Positions 1 to 12,647 are shown, numbered from the stretch's first letter. The stretch is 64,000 nt of DNA from Ananas comosus (GCF_001540865.1 NC_033621.1:1204466-1268465), one strand, 5' to 3'. Made by a program: numbers and translations. The notes: generated from the letters alone by a model not told the origin.

Positions 1-956
1 GTCCCACTATCACATCTTACATTTGCTTGTAAATTATCTGAGCGAAGCAGAATTTGTGTTTCTTTCTAAACGACGACATACTTAGGATGCATCGTTTTGT
101 AGTTTCGTTTATATAAATTTTACCAGACTAGCAAAATATACTGCAAACATATTTATAACAAAGCTGGGTTTGAGTGGCTTCTGCCTGGGGGTGGATCTGT
201 ACTCAGTTGTGTTGATCAAACAGATCGAAGTTTGGTGATAATTTTGCTTGAAGCTTTATCTCTGAGTGTATTCAAGTTCAGTTATGCGTCTTCTGCATGT
301 TCACTTTCTGTAGTGACCAAGGCCCTTGATGAGCCTTAGAGGTGTTAAGTTTGGCTATAGAGCTTCTGAAGGAAGGTCACAAAAGGTTCACGAACCAGTC
401 TGCAATACTCAGTGCATATTGGAAAACATTACATGTTGTACTATAAAATCGTTTTTCTCTTGGATCTAACAGTTTTATTCTCTGCTAAAATGGAGAATAA
501 GATTATCTATCTATTAAGACAAGAAGTAAAATATCACGTGGAGCTAAGCTTTTAGTGCATTCCTTGTCTTTAGTTTTGCACATGGCACATAAGATTGCCC
601 ATCATATGCAGGTGGGCTGCTTTCTGATTTTATCTGTCCCACACAGCTAAGAAAATTATGTGTTCAGACATGATAGGACCAGACTTTATAGCAGGAACAG
701 TGAGTGATGACGAGTGCATTAGATTTGTGACTTTAGGGAGACCATCAATCTGACGCTGAATTTAGGGAGAACATCAATGTGCGATATAATGTGATGACCA
801 TGAATGGCAGGAGAAAGAAAAAACTTCTTTCCTTTAGGTCAATCATATGTTGCTAGTACTATGAAGTGCTTTTTTTGCTGTAACCACAAGATGAATATTG
901 CCTTATGCATATCATTGTCTCCGATGGCTATAAGCAAGAGTTTGTATTATTTGCAG
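1..956 (+). other. Probable intron of the WD40 gene; no exon recognised
   Basis: No open frame here resembles the N-terminal part expected of this WD40 family. The stretch ends in a polypyrimidine/TTGCAG acceptor at 951-956, directly before the first recognisable exon. The upstream coding exons therefore probably lie before the window. An apparent open frame from 804 runs through this acceptor and is intron sequence until 957. Confidence 0.5.
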
Positions 957-2616
957 CTGAGGAACCTATTGTGGGCTACATCGAAGCATGATGTCTACAT
1001 GATGCAGAATTATTCTATCATGCACTGGTCTTCGTTGCTTCGAAGAAGCAAAGAAGTGTTGAATGTTGCTGGTCAAATTGTCCCTACTCAGGTTTGCAAC
1101 TATTTGCTTTCTGAAAGCTTGATACTAATTACTTCATCTCTTGATCAACCTAGCGGTTCTTTACAGAAGCCTCGCGGGTCTTCTGCCCAATCGTTATCAA
1201 GGGTGCAGATCAGTACAATGGCCGTGAAAGACAATTTCATTGTGGCTGGTGGATTCCATGGTGAACTCATCTGTAAGGTATATAATTAGTAATAGCTGTA
1301 GCAAGCAACTGGAATGTTTTGCATTATGCTCTTGCGGATCTCTCCAACTATTGTCTCCATCCTTCACCAGTATATTAATCAACCTGGGGTGACCTTCTGC
1401 ACTAATGTAACGGACAGTGACAATGCTATCACCAATGCGGTGGACATTTACCAGCCTTCTAAGTAAGTCATTTTCCGCACTAATTAACTTGTTTCGAAGT
1501 TATATTAAACTTAGTTGCGAAATGATTAAACTTGTTTTTAACTTATTATTATTATTATTTTTTACTCTGCTTGTCTTAGTGGCTCTATGCGAGTGATGAC
1601 TGCCAACAATGATTGCCATGTGAGGGTCTTTGACACTGAGAGATATGCCCTTTTGAATCGTTTCTCCTTCCCCTGGTCTGTTAATGTGAGTATGTAGTTA
1701 CTAGTATCTTTGAGTTATCAGAGTCCTTAATTTGGTATCTAACGTGAACCCTTTTGCATCTTGCAGAATGCATCATTTAGTCCCGATGGCAAACTTTTTG
1801 CTGTTCTCGGAGATACTACTGATTGTCTAATAGGCGATCCTGTGTCTGGTAAAGTAAGTGATCTTCCATGTTAAACTTTTAGGACTCCTGCAATATATCT
1901 CTGTGAAGTCACCATTTTATATTCCTATAGATCCTTGAGAATTATGCATCTCAAAGGTGCATTATCTTACCAAAATTTTATTTTATTCATGGGAAAGGTT
2001 GGTTTTTGCTACAAAACATTCTGAGAGAGAGAGCGACTTTTGTAAGCATGAGGGCATATATCTGAGAAACCAAGTTTCTGAATTGCAAATATGAAAATTC
2101 AAATCTACAGGACTTTATACCACAATAAACAATTCATAGGGGTACATATTTAGATGTCTTTAATCTGTTTAATATGGTTTCTTACTTATTTTGGAACTCT
2201 AGGTGATCGGAACCCTACAGGGTCATTTAGATTACTCTTTTGCATCAGCTTGGCACCCAGATGGCCGTATTCTGGCCACGGGCAACCAAGACACTACATG
2301 CCGCTTGTGGGATATAAGAAACTTATCACAATCCATGGCCGTGCTCAAGGGGCGGATGGGGGCGATCAGAGGCCTGAAGTTCTCATTGGACGGCAGGTTC
2401 ATGGCGATGGCGGAGCCTGCAGATTTTGTCCACATATATGAAACTGCGGCTGATTACAGCAGCGCCCAAGAGATCGATCTCTTCGGGGAGATTGCTGGGA
2501 TATCATTCAGCCCGGATGCGGAATCTCTCTTTGTAGGGATAGCCGACCGTACTTACGGGAGTTTACTTGAATTCAGCCGGAGGCGTCGGTACGACTACCT
2601 GGAATCCTTTCTATGA
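957..2616 (+). CDS. WD40-repeat protein (plant C2A9.03-like family), 5'-truncated by window
   Basis: Exons 957-1091, 1167-1277, 1371-1462, 1580-1685, 1767-1853 and 2203-2616 join in one frame with GT-AG introns and give the last 314 residues, ending at TGA 2614-2616. The exons carry conserved blocks of the plant WD40 family related to yeast C2A9.03: LRNLLWATSKHDVY, MAVKDNFIVAGGFHGELIC, NAITNAVDIY, NASFSPDGKLFAV, GHLDYSFASAWHPDGR, TCRLWDIRN and a C-terminal GSLLEFSRRRRYDYLESFL. WD40 propellers are protein-interaction scaffolds. The LWDIR element fits the core of the DWD motif used to bind DDB1 in CUL4 ubiquitin ligases, but that role is not proven here. The N-terminal acidic part and start codon are outside the window. 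Family is secure; biochemical role is not. Confidence 0.88.
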
Positions 2617-2956
2617 AGGATGAAGGGGGTGACGTCTGATGCTCAAAAGCGGCAGTTGTTAGTATTGTTTATATTAGTTGGGGGATTTCCTTTCAGTCTC
2701 TGATAGATCGTGCATTCGACTGGGATGGAGAAACTTCTATCGGAAACACCAGAGTTGCCATAGGGATGCTTCCATTGGAGATTGGGCTAAAGATTCATTC
2801 GGCGAATGTGAACTTGTTTCCAAAGTTGCTTAGGGGAAGCCCTTATTTATAACTGGTTTTTACTCAGTTTGTTTATTTAGAATTGGTTTTTGCTCAGTTT
2901 GTTACAGTTAAGGGGGTTTTGCACTGTTGTTCGGTGGCAAGGGAAATTCCTTTGTA

Positions 2957-2962
2957 AATAAA
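2957..2962 (+). terminator. Poly(A) signal AATAAA of the WD40 gene
   Basis: AATAAA lies about 340 bases after the stop codon in an otherwise unremarkable 3' UTR (2617 to about 3000). It is the first canonical hexamer after the coding region. Confidence 0.45.
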
Positions 2963-2999
2963 AATTCCATCACTCCGTGCAGCACGCCAGGGTATGTTT

Positions 3000-5900
3000 A
3001 TGTACTTGTTTTTGTTTTTCCTGTTGAAAAGATGAGTTCTCTCCTTTCTTTTGTACATATTTATCGTTTTACATGATGCTTCTCATGGGGGACATTCATT
3101 TCTCACCGGTATCTTCTCAGTCCCTATGATTGGCAGTGCACATTTTAGTTGTGAGTGGATATTGCGGGCTATTCATTTCTTCTCTTTACTGATCCCAACT
3201 TGTAAGCTGACAACCATGGAACTCCAAGTCCCCATTAATTGCTGTTGAAATGTTTGTCACGAGTTGTCGGGAAAGAAGGTAACCCGTGTTTTCGTGTATG
3301 AAAATTGCTGCCGCTGAAGATTTGTGCTTGAATATATTCGGAATTCTCAAATGTTTGCTAGTCTCTTTGTAGTAGATTGCGAGGAACGGAACGGTCAGGT
3401 TAGGGCGTTTTTTTTCGCGCATTACTTTGATTGATTTATTTCCTTCTTAATTGAAGAAAATTTCCGGTGATCCAATATATGTTGGTTTATGTCATGCAGT
3501 GCGGAATTGTTGATTAAAGGCCTAGCCCGTTTATTTATTATAGAAACTACATTCAAGGATCACATTGCTTCTTCTAGTGTTGATCGAGGAACGCAGACAG
3601 AAGCGCGACATCCTCATGGGCTCTGTTAATGCTGTGCGCTCACGGTGTTCGAGCTCTATAGGAAGTTAATTACCAACATCTCTGGGTTCGCATCGTAACC
3701 AACAACATGGTTAGGTCAACAAAACACACACACATGCGCGCGCGCGCACATCGCAGGAATTTGAATTTTAAAAAGAAAAAAGAAAGAAAAAGAAAAGGAA
3801 GCGTCTTACATGTTGTGACAAAAATGTAGCCAATTAACGCATTTGGTGATGACAAAAATGTAGCCAATTAACGCATTTGTTCCATTTCCAAAGCCTTAAG
3901 CAATCCAAAGACCTGCCTCCTTTTAATCCTTTTCCTAACTCCTCAAAATCCTTAACTCCTCGCATAAGCTTTGAGGTGCATATCTTAGGTTTCTTTCACC
4001 TTTTCATTATCGGATGGATATTCATGATATGATGCATACCTTACGATTTTCGACCTAAAACTTCTACTTTCAAAAGAAAAGGGGAAAGGAGAGCGAGAGA
4101 GAGAGAGAGAAAATATAAAAAATAAAAAATAAAAGCTTACTACTTATATAAGCCTGTGAGATACTGTGAATGGTTCCTATATATTGTCGAAAATTTTTGT
4201 TCCTTGTAACAAAGAATGCTGTAAAGTGTCACAGTTCGTTGTCATTAGGTGCTCACATCATGCGTTAGATGGTAACTACATACGGTTCCGGAGAGTGAAA
4301 ATCAATGCCTAATATGTTAGATGGTAACTAACATACTGATCAACCCTAGCATAAGTGGCAAAGAGTTTGATAATTGGAATTTGAGATTTCAAATTCAAAT
4401 TCTAAATTATTCATATTTTCAGTTAAATTTATTTTTAAAATAAAATAAAAGAAGCATATAGCATGTTACCTTGTTATTTATTGTTGCTAGAAAATAAGCT
4501 TCATTTATGTTACTTGTGGGCTTTGAATTTGTTGAGGAGCCTAACTTGCATCCTTGGGGGGATCGATCAACTGTCGAAGTCATAAGATTCTATAGTTAGG
4601 TTCTGCAGAGTTGTAGCCCAAGTTTCAAATATTTCTATTTACTGAAGCCTCTAGTAAATATTCTCGTAGCTAAATTAAAGAACAGAAGCAAATCGCGAGC
4701 CGAAACAAGCACCGAAAAAAGTAGGATTTACTGGTCCTAACAAGATAACAGTCAAGCACGATATACCTGTAATCATAAGATATGGACACGATCAATAAGA
4801 AAAGCACAAACAATTTTGTGAACCAAAAAGAAGAAAGATAGAAAAAAAAGAAAAAAAAGAAAAAAACAGAGGAAACAACCTCACTACAAGTGATTCTCCA
4901 ATTTGGCATTGCAATAGGAAACAATGCATGCATGTACTCTACTTTGAGAGGCATAAGATAATAGCACAACACTAGTTAGTGCATCTTCTTTGCATACAAT
5001 AATAACAAGAAAGAACCTTAAAAGCAAAGTCATGTAATCCAAAACTGGGGCATTGGTTAAGAAGTGGAAGGGAATAGTATTTAAGTGGGCCATGGATCTA
5101 AAGTAACTGTTAGGATTTGGTCGGTCCCGTTTCGCGGTATATTTAGGCTAATGATTCGAACATTTCTATGCTATTTGGCCTAATGCAAGGAGAGGATACT
5201 AATAATTAGAGACCAAAGGGGGATGCAATAAAACATTAAACAAGTTAGTGGATTGGTTTAAGAAAAGATTAACAAAATAGTGGCCTAATTAGTGGACGTG
5301 GGGATTGTTCCAATAATAATGTATCTAAGACACTTTATACGAAATTGCAAAAATTCTTATGCCCTTTTTATCCAACTTGGTGATTCTTTGAGCATATTTC
5401 AGTTCTCAAGTTACTTACATATTGTTTGCAACAGTGAGTATATAATTTTGATTATTTAGATAATGTATATTTTGTTTACCAAATTAATCTCCATATCTAA
5501 TATAGGTTTTATTTTGAAGAAAATATTTTCGATATCCGCGTAGTTGCTGAACATTTTCCTTAGCATTTGTTCCTAAGTTTTCTCATATTTTGTAATTTTA
5601 TTCTTGACCCTTCAAAAAGAAGAAAATCTAGTTTCTAGCTTACGATGGCTACCACTTTTTCGGTCCTAGAGATACGAGCTATACATAATTTAGAAAGATG
5701 CTCTCAAAATATTCCTATAAAAATTAATCAATAATAAATAAAAAATATCGTGTCCAACGAAATCACAAACAATTTATTCTTGCTGCATCTGTTCCGATGT
5801 CGACCTTGCTGAGACCAACGACCACACAACTTTCGCTATGAATAAGAAAATTATATATCAAAATAAGCAAATCAAATCGATGCTTGTTCTATGATTTTCG

Positions 5901-6560
5901 CTAGTGCATAGCAAATCAACACTAAAAAAGATCCCCAAATACTTTTTTACCTTATATTATTATTATTATTATCATATAAATACTAATTAAACATAATAAA
6001 GAAGTTAGGCCTAAGCATAGGTTTCCCCTCAATCCTCCACCTACTAGCCTACATATTGAAAAGAAGCTTCTTTTTAATCCTACCTAACCATTAAACAAAA
6101 AAATGATAAAAAAAAATAAAAAAAAACAAATGTAGCCTTTAATGCTCAACACGTATTATTAGCATAGGAGAAACACAAAGTAATTATTTTAAATTATTAA
6201 TGAAGTTGCAAAAAAATTGAATTCGTTGCCGACTTTAGTTTTGATATGATACGACCGTTAAAGTCGGTTGCGATCGACTCTCCCACGCGTTCTTCTTCTT
6301 TTTTTTTTTCCTTTTTCTTTTTCCTGCCCTTGCCCTTTTGTGGGGCCCACATTTTTTTTTATTATTTGTAAATTTCTCCATCAGACGGTGGAAATTTCGC
6401 CACGTGTTAGACATTGTGTCGCGAAGTACACCGGCTACATACGTGCCCTCAAGACTTGGATCTACAAGACTCCAAATCACGCCTGCGGGTGTTTGACCTG
6501 CTTCTCTCTTTCGTTTTTAAGTTACAGTTATGAGTCCTACTTTTAATAATACTAAGCACT
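3000..6560. other. Gene-free intergenic DNA
   Basis: No open frame here resembles a known protein. The stretch is AT-rich, with an alternating CA/CG tract (about 3721-3750), a 37-base unit repeated once in tandem within about 3814-3880 (GACAAAAATGTAGCCAATTA occurs twice), a short (GA)n at about 4093-4110 and several A or T runs. Short frames on both strands are made of homopolymer or simple repeats. Confidence 0.6.
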
Positions 6561-6564
6561 TAGA

Positions 6565-6837
6565 ACGCATTTGGTTCAAAGTCGAAATCAGAATTAGAAT
6601 TGAAATCGAAATAAGCTGGAATCAGAATGACTTATTATTTAATTCTGTTTGGTTCGTTACCTGAATTAGAATCGGAATAAATCATTTTTATTGTCGGTGT
6701 TTGATTCAGGTAGATGTAAAAAACATAATCAAATTAATATATTAACTTAATATTCATAATATATTAATTTAAATTCAAATTGAAAATTAAATAGTAAAAA
6801 TTTACATCAAAATTTCGAAATAATGTCAAAATTTTAA
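6565..6837. mobile_element. MITE-like element fragment, copy 1
   Basis: About 273 bases starting CGCATTTGGTTCAAAGTCG, clearly related along its length to 7038-7317. The start resembles the GGGCGTGTTTGGTTC ends of many plant miniature inverted-repeat elements. I found no matching inverted end, so the copy may be truncated. A single N at 6838 sits at its 3' edge. Confidence 0.5.
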
Positions 6838-6955
6838 NGATTGTTATAGTAAGAATTCTTATTGGCAAATTTAGTTACTTATTCTCAATATTTCGCATAT
6901 CTACATTGTCTTTGCCCTCTAAGGTGAAGAAGTGGGTAATGGTTACAAAGCTTAT

Positions 6956-7037
6956 GAGACTAGCAAGAAGATGAACTTAAATTTTTGAGATGATCAAAAC
7001 ATTGGAGCTGATTGAGACTAGCAAGAAGATGAACTTA
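6956..7037. repeat. 24-base direct repeat beside MITE copy 2
   Basis: GAGACTAGCAAGAAGATGAA plus CTTA occurs at 6956-6979 and again at 7014-7037. The second occurrence ends exactly where the GGG terminus of the second MITE-like copy begins. Confidence 0.7.
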
Positions 7038-7317
7038 GGGCGTGTTTGGTTCAAAGTCGGAGTCGGAATCGGAATCGGAATCAAAATAAGTTGAAATCGG
7101 AATCGGAATGACTCATTACCTAATTCTGTTTGGTTCATCACCTGAATCGGAATCAAAATAAATCATTCCCATTGTCAGTGTTTGGTTCAGGTGGATATAA
7201 AAAATGCAATCAAATTAATATACTAACATTTTCTTTATAATATATTAATTTAAATTCAAATTAAAAATTAAATATTAAAAATTTACATCAAATTTTGAAA
7301 TAATATCAAAATTTTAA
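7038..7317. mobile_element. MITE-like element fragment, copy 2
   Basis: About 280 bases starting GGGCGTGTTTGGTTCAAAGT, in the same orientation as copy 1. Both share the internal stretches CTAATTCTGTTTGGTTC and AATATATTAATTTAAATTCA. It codes for no protein. The paired terminal repeat is not seen. Confidence 0.55.
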
Positions 7318-7778
7318 ATCTTTTTTTTTAAAAAAAAATAAACTTTGAAGTTGCATGGATAATTCAAAATATAAAACTAAATTTTGATTTATTCAAATTC
7401 AAACTTAAAATAGTAGATGTGAGGCCTCGTTACGGTTGATGAACAATACCCTAACTAACATTCTAGTTGATAATTAGTTTGATGCTTTTAGCAATGACGC
7501 ATGGAATTTGGAAGAGCAAATGAGAAAGCGAAAAGTACCTTGTGAGCATAATTTGTGACTTAGAAAATGAAAATCAAAGAGATAGGGGAAAAAGTAACCA
7601 TTGATTGAGACTTTGATTTGATGATCAGAGGATCTACATTGTACACATTGAACTTGATACAAATTATAGTGGCTTTTATATATAGGATGTTCTTGTGCAT
7701 GTGAAATTACTAGGAAAAGAGAGGAGGTGGGGAATAAATGAATAATGGTCTTTAATTACACTATATATATATATATAG
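7318..7778. other. AT-rich intergenic DNA, no gene seen
   Basis: Runs of T and A and unremarkable AT-rich sequence, with a (TA)n tract at about 7764-7777. No supported coding or RNA gene. Confidence 0.5.
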
Positions 7779-7782
7779 AACT

Positions 7783-8106
7783 AGATTGGAATACTATTAA
7801 TAGTACCAATAATTTAGTGCTATTAAGTTTTCTACCATTGGATTAAAATATGTGCGGTTAGGATGATATGGACTCCCTATGGTTGAGTGAGTGAATACTA
7901 TTAATAGCGCCAATGATTTAGTGCTATTAAGTTTTCTACCATTGGATTAAAATATGTGCGGTTAGGATGATATAGGCTCCCTATGGTTGAGTGGATGGTT
8001 AGTTGAATAGTATAATTGAACCGATGAAAATGATAAAAGAGATAAATCTAACGGCAGAAAATTTGATAGTACCGAATGCTCCGTGCTATCGATAGTATTC
8101 CAGCTG

Positions 8107-8109
<3 letters not shown>
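7783..8109. mobile_element. Small inverted-terminal-repeat element with internal tandem duplication
   Basis: The left end CTAGATTGGAATACTATTAA is matched by the inverted right end GATAGTATTCCAGCTGGAAT, giving imperfect terminal inverted repeats of about 20 bases. Inside, a block of about 115 bases (GTGCTATTAAGTTTTCTACC to GGCTCCCTATGGTTGAGTG) is present twice in tandem with few differences. (TA)n tracts lie on both sides. The structure is that of a non-autonomous MITE. Confidence 0.6.
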
Positions 8110-8144
<35 letters not shown>

Positions 8145-8978
8145 TCAATTTGGTGGTTGTTAATTTAAGGAACCTTCAAAAGATGTCAATTAATTAGTGT
8201 TCCAATTGCAATTAAGTGGAAGGAGATTTGTCTTAGTTGTGAATGGAATTGGTGACATTAGTTATTTTGGCAATAGGTAGGGGCAAATTAATATTGTTTA
8301 AAATGTTTCGCACAAGTAGTGGAAAAGGTTAGGAATTTTCATTGAATCAAACATGTCATTTGTCTCTTATTAGCATAAAATTTTAGCGCGTGTCGACATT
8401 GTACGTAATTGCTCAAACATTGTCTCCTAATTAAACCTTCCTTCTCAACCGCGTTAGAAATATTCGATCTATTGATTTTTTAAAAAATGTAAAGAATATG
8501 TCAAAAAGAATTAATGGCGATTAGGACAGAAGTAATCTGGTTTGACAAGTACTATCTGAATAGCACTATTAGAAAAGTACTACAATACTATAACATGAAA
8601 TATATATTTTTTTACTAGTTATAATAACAGCTGTAATACGAAGCAAAAGTAAGATCAAACTAATTAATGTAACAATTTTCTTTTATTTTTAAAAGTTTTC
8701 ACCGTATATATCATGAAAACCTAGCATTATTTGCAGACACAATTAATTGCAACAAATTATAGAGGCAAAACACTGTCCTCTAGCTTCCTTTTTTTGTTTT
8801 TCTCATTTTATAAGAAAAAGAAGAAAAATTAAATGTTTGTGAAAGCACTTTTATAATAGAAGGTAGAGTTGTGCATTGGTAGCTTTAATTTCTCGTGACG
8901 TGTGTGGTTAGACGAAGACTTGGTGTTTGGACGGTGGACTCTGTAACATGCATGCATGCACATGCAACATGTAAACCC

Positions 8979-9042
<64 letters not shown>

Positions 9043-9390
9043 ACACCATTTTTGTTGTCAATTTCATATGTTTCCACATATAGAGTTTAGTATTTGTGTG
9101 TGTGTGTGTAGTAGACGTGTTATTTTTAGATGGGAAAACCTTTAATTGTCCTTAATTATGTTGTTTTAACGTATTTTTATTTTGTTGGTTTGTAGTTAAA
9201 AAGGTTTTATATTGCTATCCTATAATTTTTTTATTATTATTTTGTATTATTAAAAATTTATTTGAATTCTAGAAGAGGTAGCAAGTAAAAACAAATATGA
9301 ACAAATTCATATGTTTAGCACAAATGTATGAACCGAGATTCTTGTTGACTATAATATAGTCCATATATTTAAACTTTTTAGGAATCAAAT
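8110..9390. other. Intergenic DNA with (TA)n and a long (GA)n microsatellite
   Basis: A (TA)n tract covers about 8109-8142 and a (GA)n tract of about 56 bases covers 8982-9038. The rest is AT-rich with no recognisable gene. The minus-strand open frame here is translated (GA)n repeat. Confidence 0.6.
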
Positions 9391-9399
9391 TTTATATAT

Positions 9400-9660
9400 A
9401 CTTTTTTGATACATCGCTAATCGAATGATCAAAGGGTCATAAAATTTACAATTTTAATAGCCGGTACGATGCGTTTACTTGTTTAACAGTATAAAATAGT
9501 CTAAATCAGCTAAATTTTTATTAGATTTTTTTTTTAACTATTTAAAACAAGATATATATAGACCCTAGATCTTGAACACAAAAACTATATTATTGCTTTT
9601 TGAAGAATATTCATTTTCAACCATTCAATTTATGTCCACTTGATGGACAAGAAAATAATA
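9400..9660 (-). mobile_element. Fragment related to the elements near 11.1 and 11.7 kb, inverted
   Basis: Segments such as ATGATCAAAGGGTCATAAAA, the run ending GTATAAAATAGTC, and TTCAACCATTCAATTTATGT with TCCACTTGATGGACAAG match, as reverse complement, the 11820-12060 sequence (CATCAAGTGAACAG, ATGAATGGCTGAAAGTGAAT, CCTTTGATCATT). The shared blocks run in the opposite order, as expected for an inverted copy. Confidence 0.45.
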
Positions 9661-9680
9661 TCAGAAAAGTATAAAATTTG

Positions 9681-9723
<43 letters not shown>

Positions 9724-9870
9724 TGTGTGGGTGGTTGAAAAAATATTCGTAGGCGATTTCTTTTTTTTAAATACTTTTTGGTTTCCTATTTCATAGGAAG
9801 TTTAATTAATTTCTGAAATATAAACTTGTTAACTTCTAAAATAATTTCTTCTAAAATTCAAATAAACCCA

Positions 9871-9915
<45 letters not shown>

Positions 9916-11004
9916 TCTAAAAGGAAAAAGTATAAAGGATCTAAGGTACTTTCGCAAACTATTTTCAATTTACAATTTTTTTTTTTTTTCTGTAGTTCTT
10001 ACAATTAGAATAATTTTTTTACTTTAAATAAATTGGTTGGCATATATATATATAAAATAAAAAATTTATCGAATCTCTCTTCAATATACTCGAGAAAGGG
10101 TTGGAGAAAAGGGTTAACAAATGAGGTGCGAGGTAACTTCTTCTTTGACCTCTTGTGTGTGTCATGTTGTTTCGAGTCGTTTTAGTCAAAGTCATAGCTA
10201 CTTAAACTTTGACTTTAATCACCCTACACAAAATGTAAATTAAACTTACATCTAGCTACTTTATTTTGACCCCTCTAATTAATTATTTGGATGTAAATTA
10301 AACTTACATCTAGCTACTTCATTTTGACCCCTCTAATTAATTATTTGAAGTTGGAAAAGTAGAGCATTAATTGATTAATTGTTGATAGTAATCGATCTAA
10401 TTTAACCAGTAACAAAGAAATTAAACCTCATTTCCAGTTCATGCTAATAAACTTGCACTATTACATATAAAATGTACTGAATTTATAAATGTTATTAGTT
10501 AATACTTCTACATTCATTCTTTTCCTTATGATATTTGTATTCAAATTGTTAGTGGAAAAATAAAGATTATATTCGTATAATTGATTGTGGGAAAACCATC
10601 ATTTTCCTCTACAAATCGCGTGAGCACTCGTCGAGGGTTTATTAAAATAATTTGAAAATATTTGATCTAATCGAGCCATAGTGTATATATATATCGATCG
10701 AAGTCGATGAACCACTTCGATCTCGAAATCGTATGATATTCCTATGACTAAGAAGCATAATATTACAATTAGCTAGGTGTAACAAAACATGTATCACCTA
10801 ACTCTAACACTCGTGACATATTTATTTTGTGCCTCTAACCATAAATATAGTTGTTTCGAAGATTATATATTACGCACCATGCACGAGCCTTGAAACTAAA
10901 AAAAAAAAAAGGAAATGGAAATTAATTACGAGCACACGCAAGCAATGACAAATGATATTTTGAAATCATGCAAAATATAAAATTTCCATCATGTTTGAGC
11001 CTTC

Positions 11005-11010
<6 letters not shown>
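9661..11010. other. Intergenic DNA with microsatellites and a 58-base tandem duplication
   Basis: It contains (TA)n at about 9687-9715, (GA)n at about 9876-9913 and a tandem duplication at 10233-10348: two 58-base units beginning ATGTAAATTAAACTTACATC that differ by very few bases. No gene seen. Confidence 0.6.
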
Positions 11011-11059
<49 letters not shown>

Positions 11060-11085
<26 letters not shown>

Positions 11086-11619
11086 TCCGGCTACTATACT
11101 TTTATGAGTACGATCGCCCTTTTATTCATAAGTTGTTTTTGATGATAGAGGTTTTGAATCGACGATCCACACCGTTAAACGTTATCTAGAGGCTTTAAAA
11201 CGTCTAGAAATTAAATTTTATAATTTTTCGACATAATTTACCTTACAGGTCACAAATTTGACAATTTTTAACGGCCGGTATGAGATATTTGCTCGTTTAG
11301 CGGTGTAAAAGAATCGAAATTGGTTGAATTTTTGATAGAAAATTCTATTAACTACATAGATAAAGATTAATAACTCCGATCTTAAATTGAAGGATCCGAT
11401 CATCTATTTTTAAGACGTCGTTTGATTTTAACCGTTCATTTTATACCTGCTTGATGAACTTTATTCTAATTTCGAAAAATTACAAAATTTATTTTCTAGA
11501 AGTTTTAAATACTCTAGATTATATTTAATGGAATGAATCGTCAATTCGAAAGCTCCATCATTGAAAATAACTTATGAGTATGAAGAGTTCTATACTCATA
11601 AGAGTACAGTAGTCGTAGC

Positions 11620-11650
<31 letters not shown>
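11060..11650. mobile_element. Inverted-repeat element bounded by (GA)n and (CT)n
   Basis: The left end, (GA)n then GTCCGGCTACTATACTTTTA, and the right end, ACTCATAAGAGTACAGTAGT CGTAGCC then (CT)n, are imperfect inverted repeats. The core spans about 11089-11620 and has no coding capacity. The purine tract on the left and the pyrimidine tract on the right extend the inverted symmetry, and (TA)n lies outside both. It is a probable non-autonomous DNA transposon. Confidence 0.55.
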
Positions 11651-11666
<16 letters not shown>

Positions 11667-12060
11667 GTTGAGCTAGAATACTATCGATAGTAAACGAACT
11701 GTTTTACTACAGATTTGTTTTCAATGATAGAGCTTCCAAATTGATGATCGGCTCCGTTAAATATGATCTAAACCATTTAAACTACCTAGTAATCAAATTT
11801 CACGCACTTTCGATATTGTTCTTTTATCCATCAAGTGAACAGAAAAATGAATGGCTGAAAGTGAATATTCTTTAAAAATTGATGATAGGAGTCTTGTAAT
11901 CAAGATCAAGAGTATAAATCTTGTTTTAAATAGTTTAAAGAATTTTCTAACAAAAATTCAATTGATTTGGATATCTTTACGTCGTTAAACGAGAAAACGC
12001 CTCTTATCGACTATTAAAATTACAAATTTTGAAACCCTTTGATCATTAGGCAAATGATGT
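11667..12060. mobile_element. Left part of a MITE-like element, cut by an assembly gap
   Basis: It starts GAGCTAGAATACTATCGATAG, matching the terminal repeat of the 7783-8109 element. Its interior matches the inverted fragment at 9400-9660. The sequence runs into the N gap, so the right end is not visible. Confidence 0.5.
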
Positions 12061-12082
12061 NNNNNNNNNNNNNNNNNNNNNN
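12061..12082. other. Assembly gap (22 N)
   Basis: Twenty-two consecutive Ns, followed by an ATATATACGCGCGCGTGCGC tract. True gap length is unknown. Confidence 0.95.
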
Positions 12083-12646
12083 ATATATACGCGCGCGTGC
12101 GCGCTCTTTCCTTGTAATTTACCATGTTGAGGCAAATGAAATTTCTTGTAAGTTACATGCTTGACTTATAACTTAATTAATTGCATACATATTTATATAT
12201 ATAAACAAGTAGGAGTAATTTCAAAGACATGTGATCGAAACAACCATCATTAATTCTGCGCACTCTTCTTCCTTCTAGAAGTTAATTAATTGTATCGAAT
12301 GGTCGTGTAATTAATTTCCAGTAAATCGATCTACTAACTAACACAAATAGAATTACTTGCGCTTTGTGAAAATTACACATCATGTACTCTTCATTTTAAG
12401 CTACTAATGCGATCAATTGGTCAATTAAATGATCGAACCAAATTAATCAAGGTTTTTTTCTTTTTTTTGTTTGGTGTATTTTGAAAAAGCCCACGTAGCC
12501 CACGGGTGCATATTTTTTTTTCTAGGGGCGGGCGTTTCTCACCTTACACTTTCCATTGTAATTTCTATTTTATTTTACTTTTTTGCAGAAGACACCTAAA
12601 ACTATTATTAAATTACCCAAAGGACCTGTAGTAAAAAAAAAAAAAA
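12083..12646. other. AT-rich intergenic DNA, no gene seen
   Basis: No open frame or RNA structure that I can support. Confidence 0.5.
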
Positions 12647-12647
12647 A

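Noticed and set aside
804..956. Upstream open extension of the WD40 exon
   Set aside because: The translated residues before 957 do not match the family, and a good TTGCAG acceptor sits at 951-956, so this is intron.
8829..9077. Apparent Ser-Leu repeat protein
   Set aside because: Direct translation of a (GA)n/(CT)n microsatellite. The same applies to the frames at 9826, 40321-40597 and 59818.
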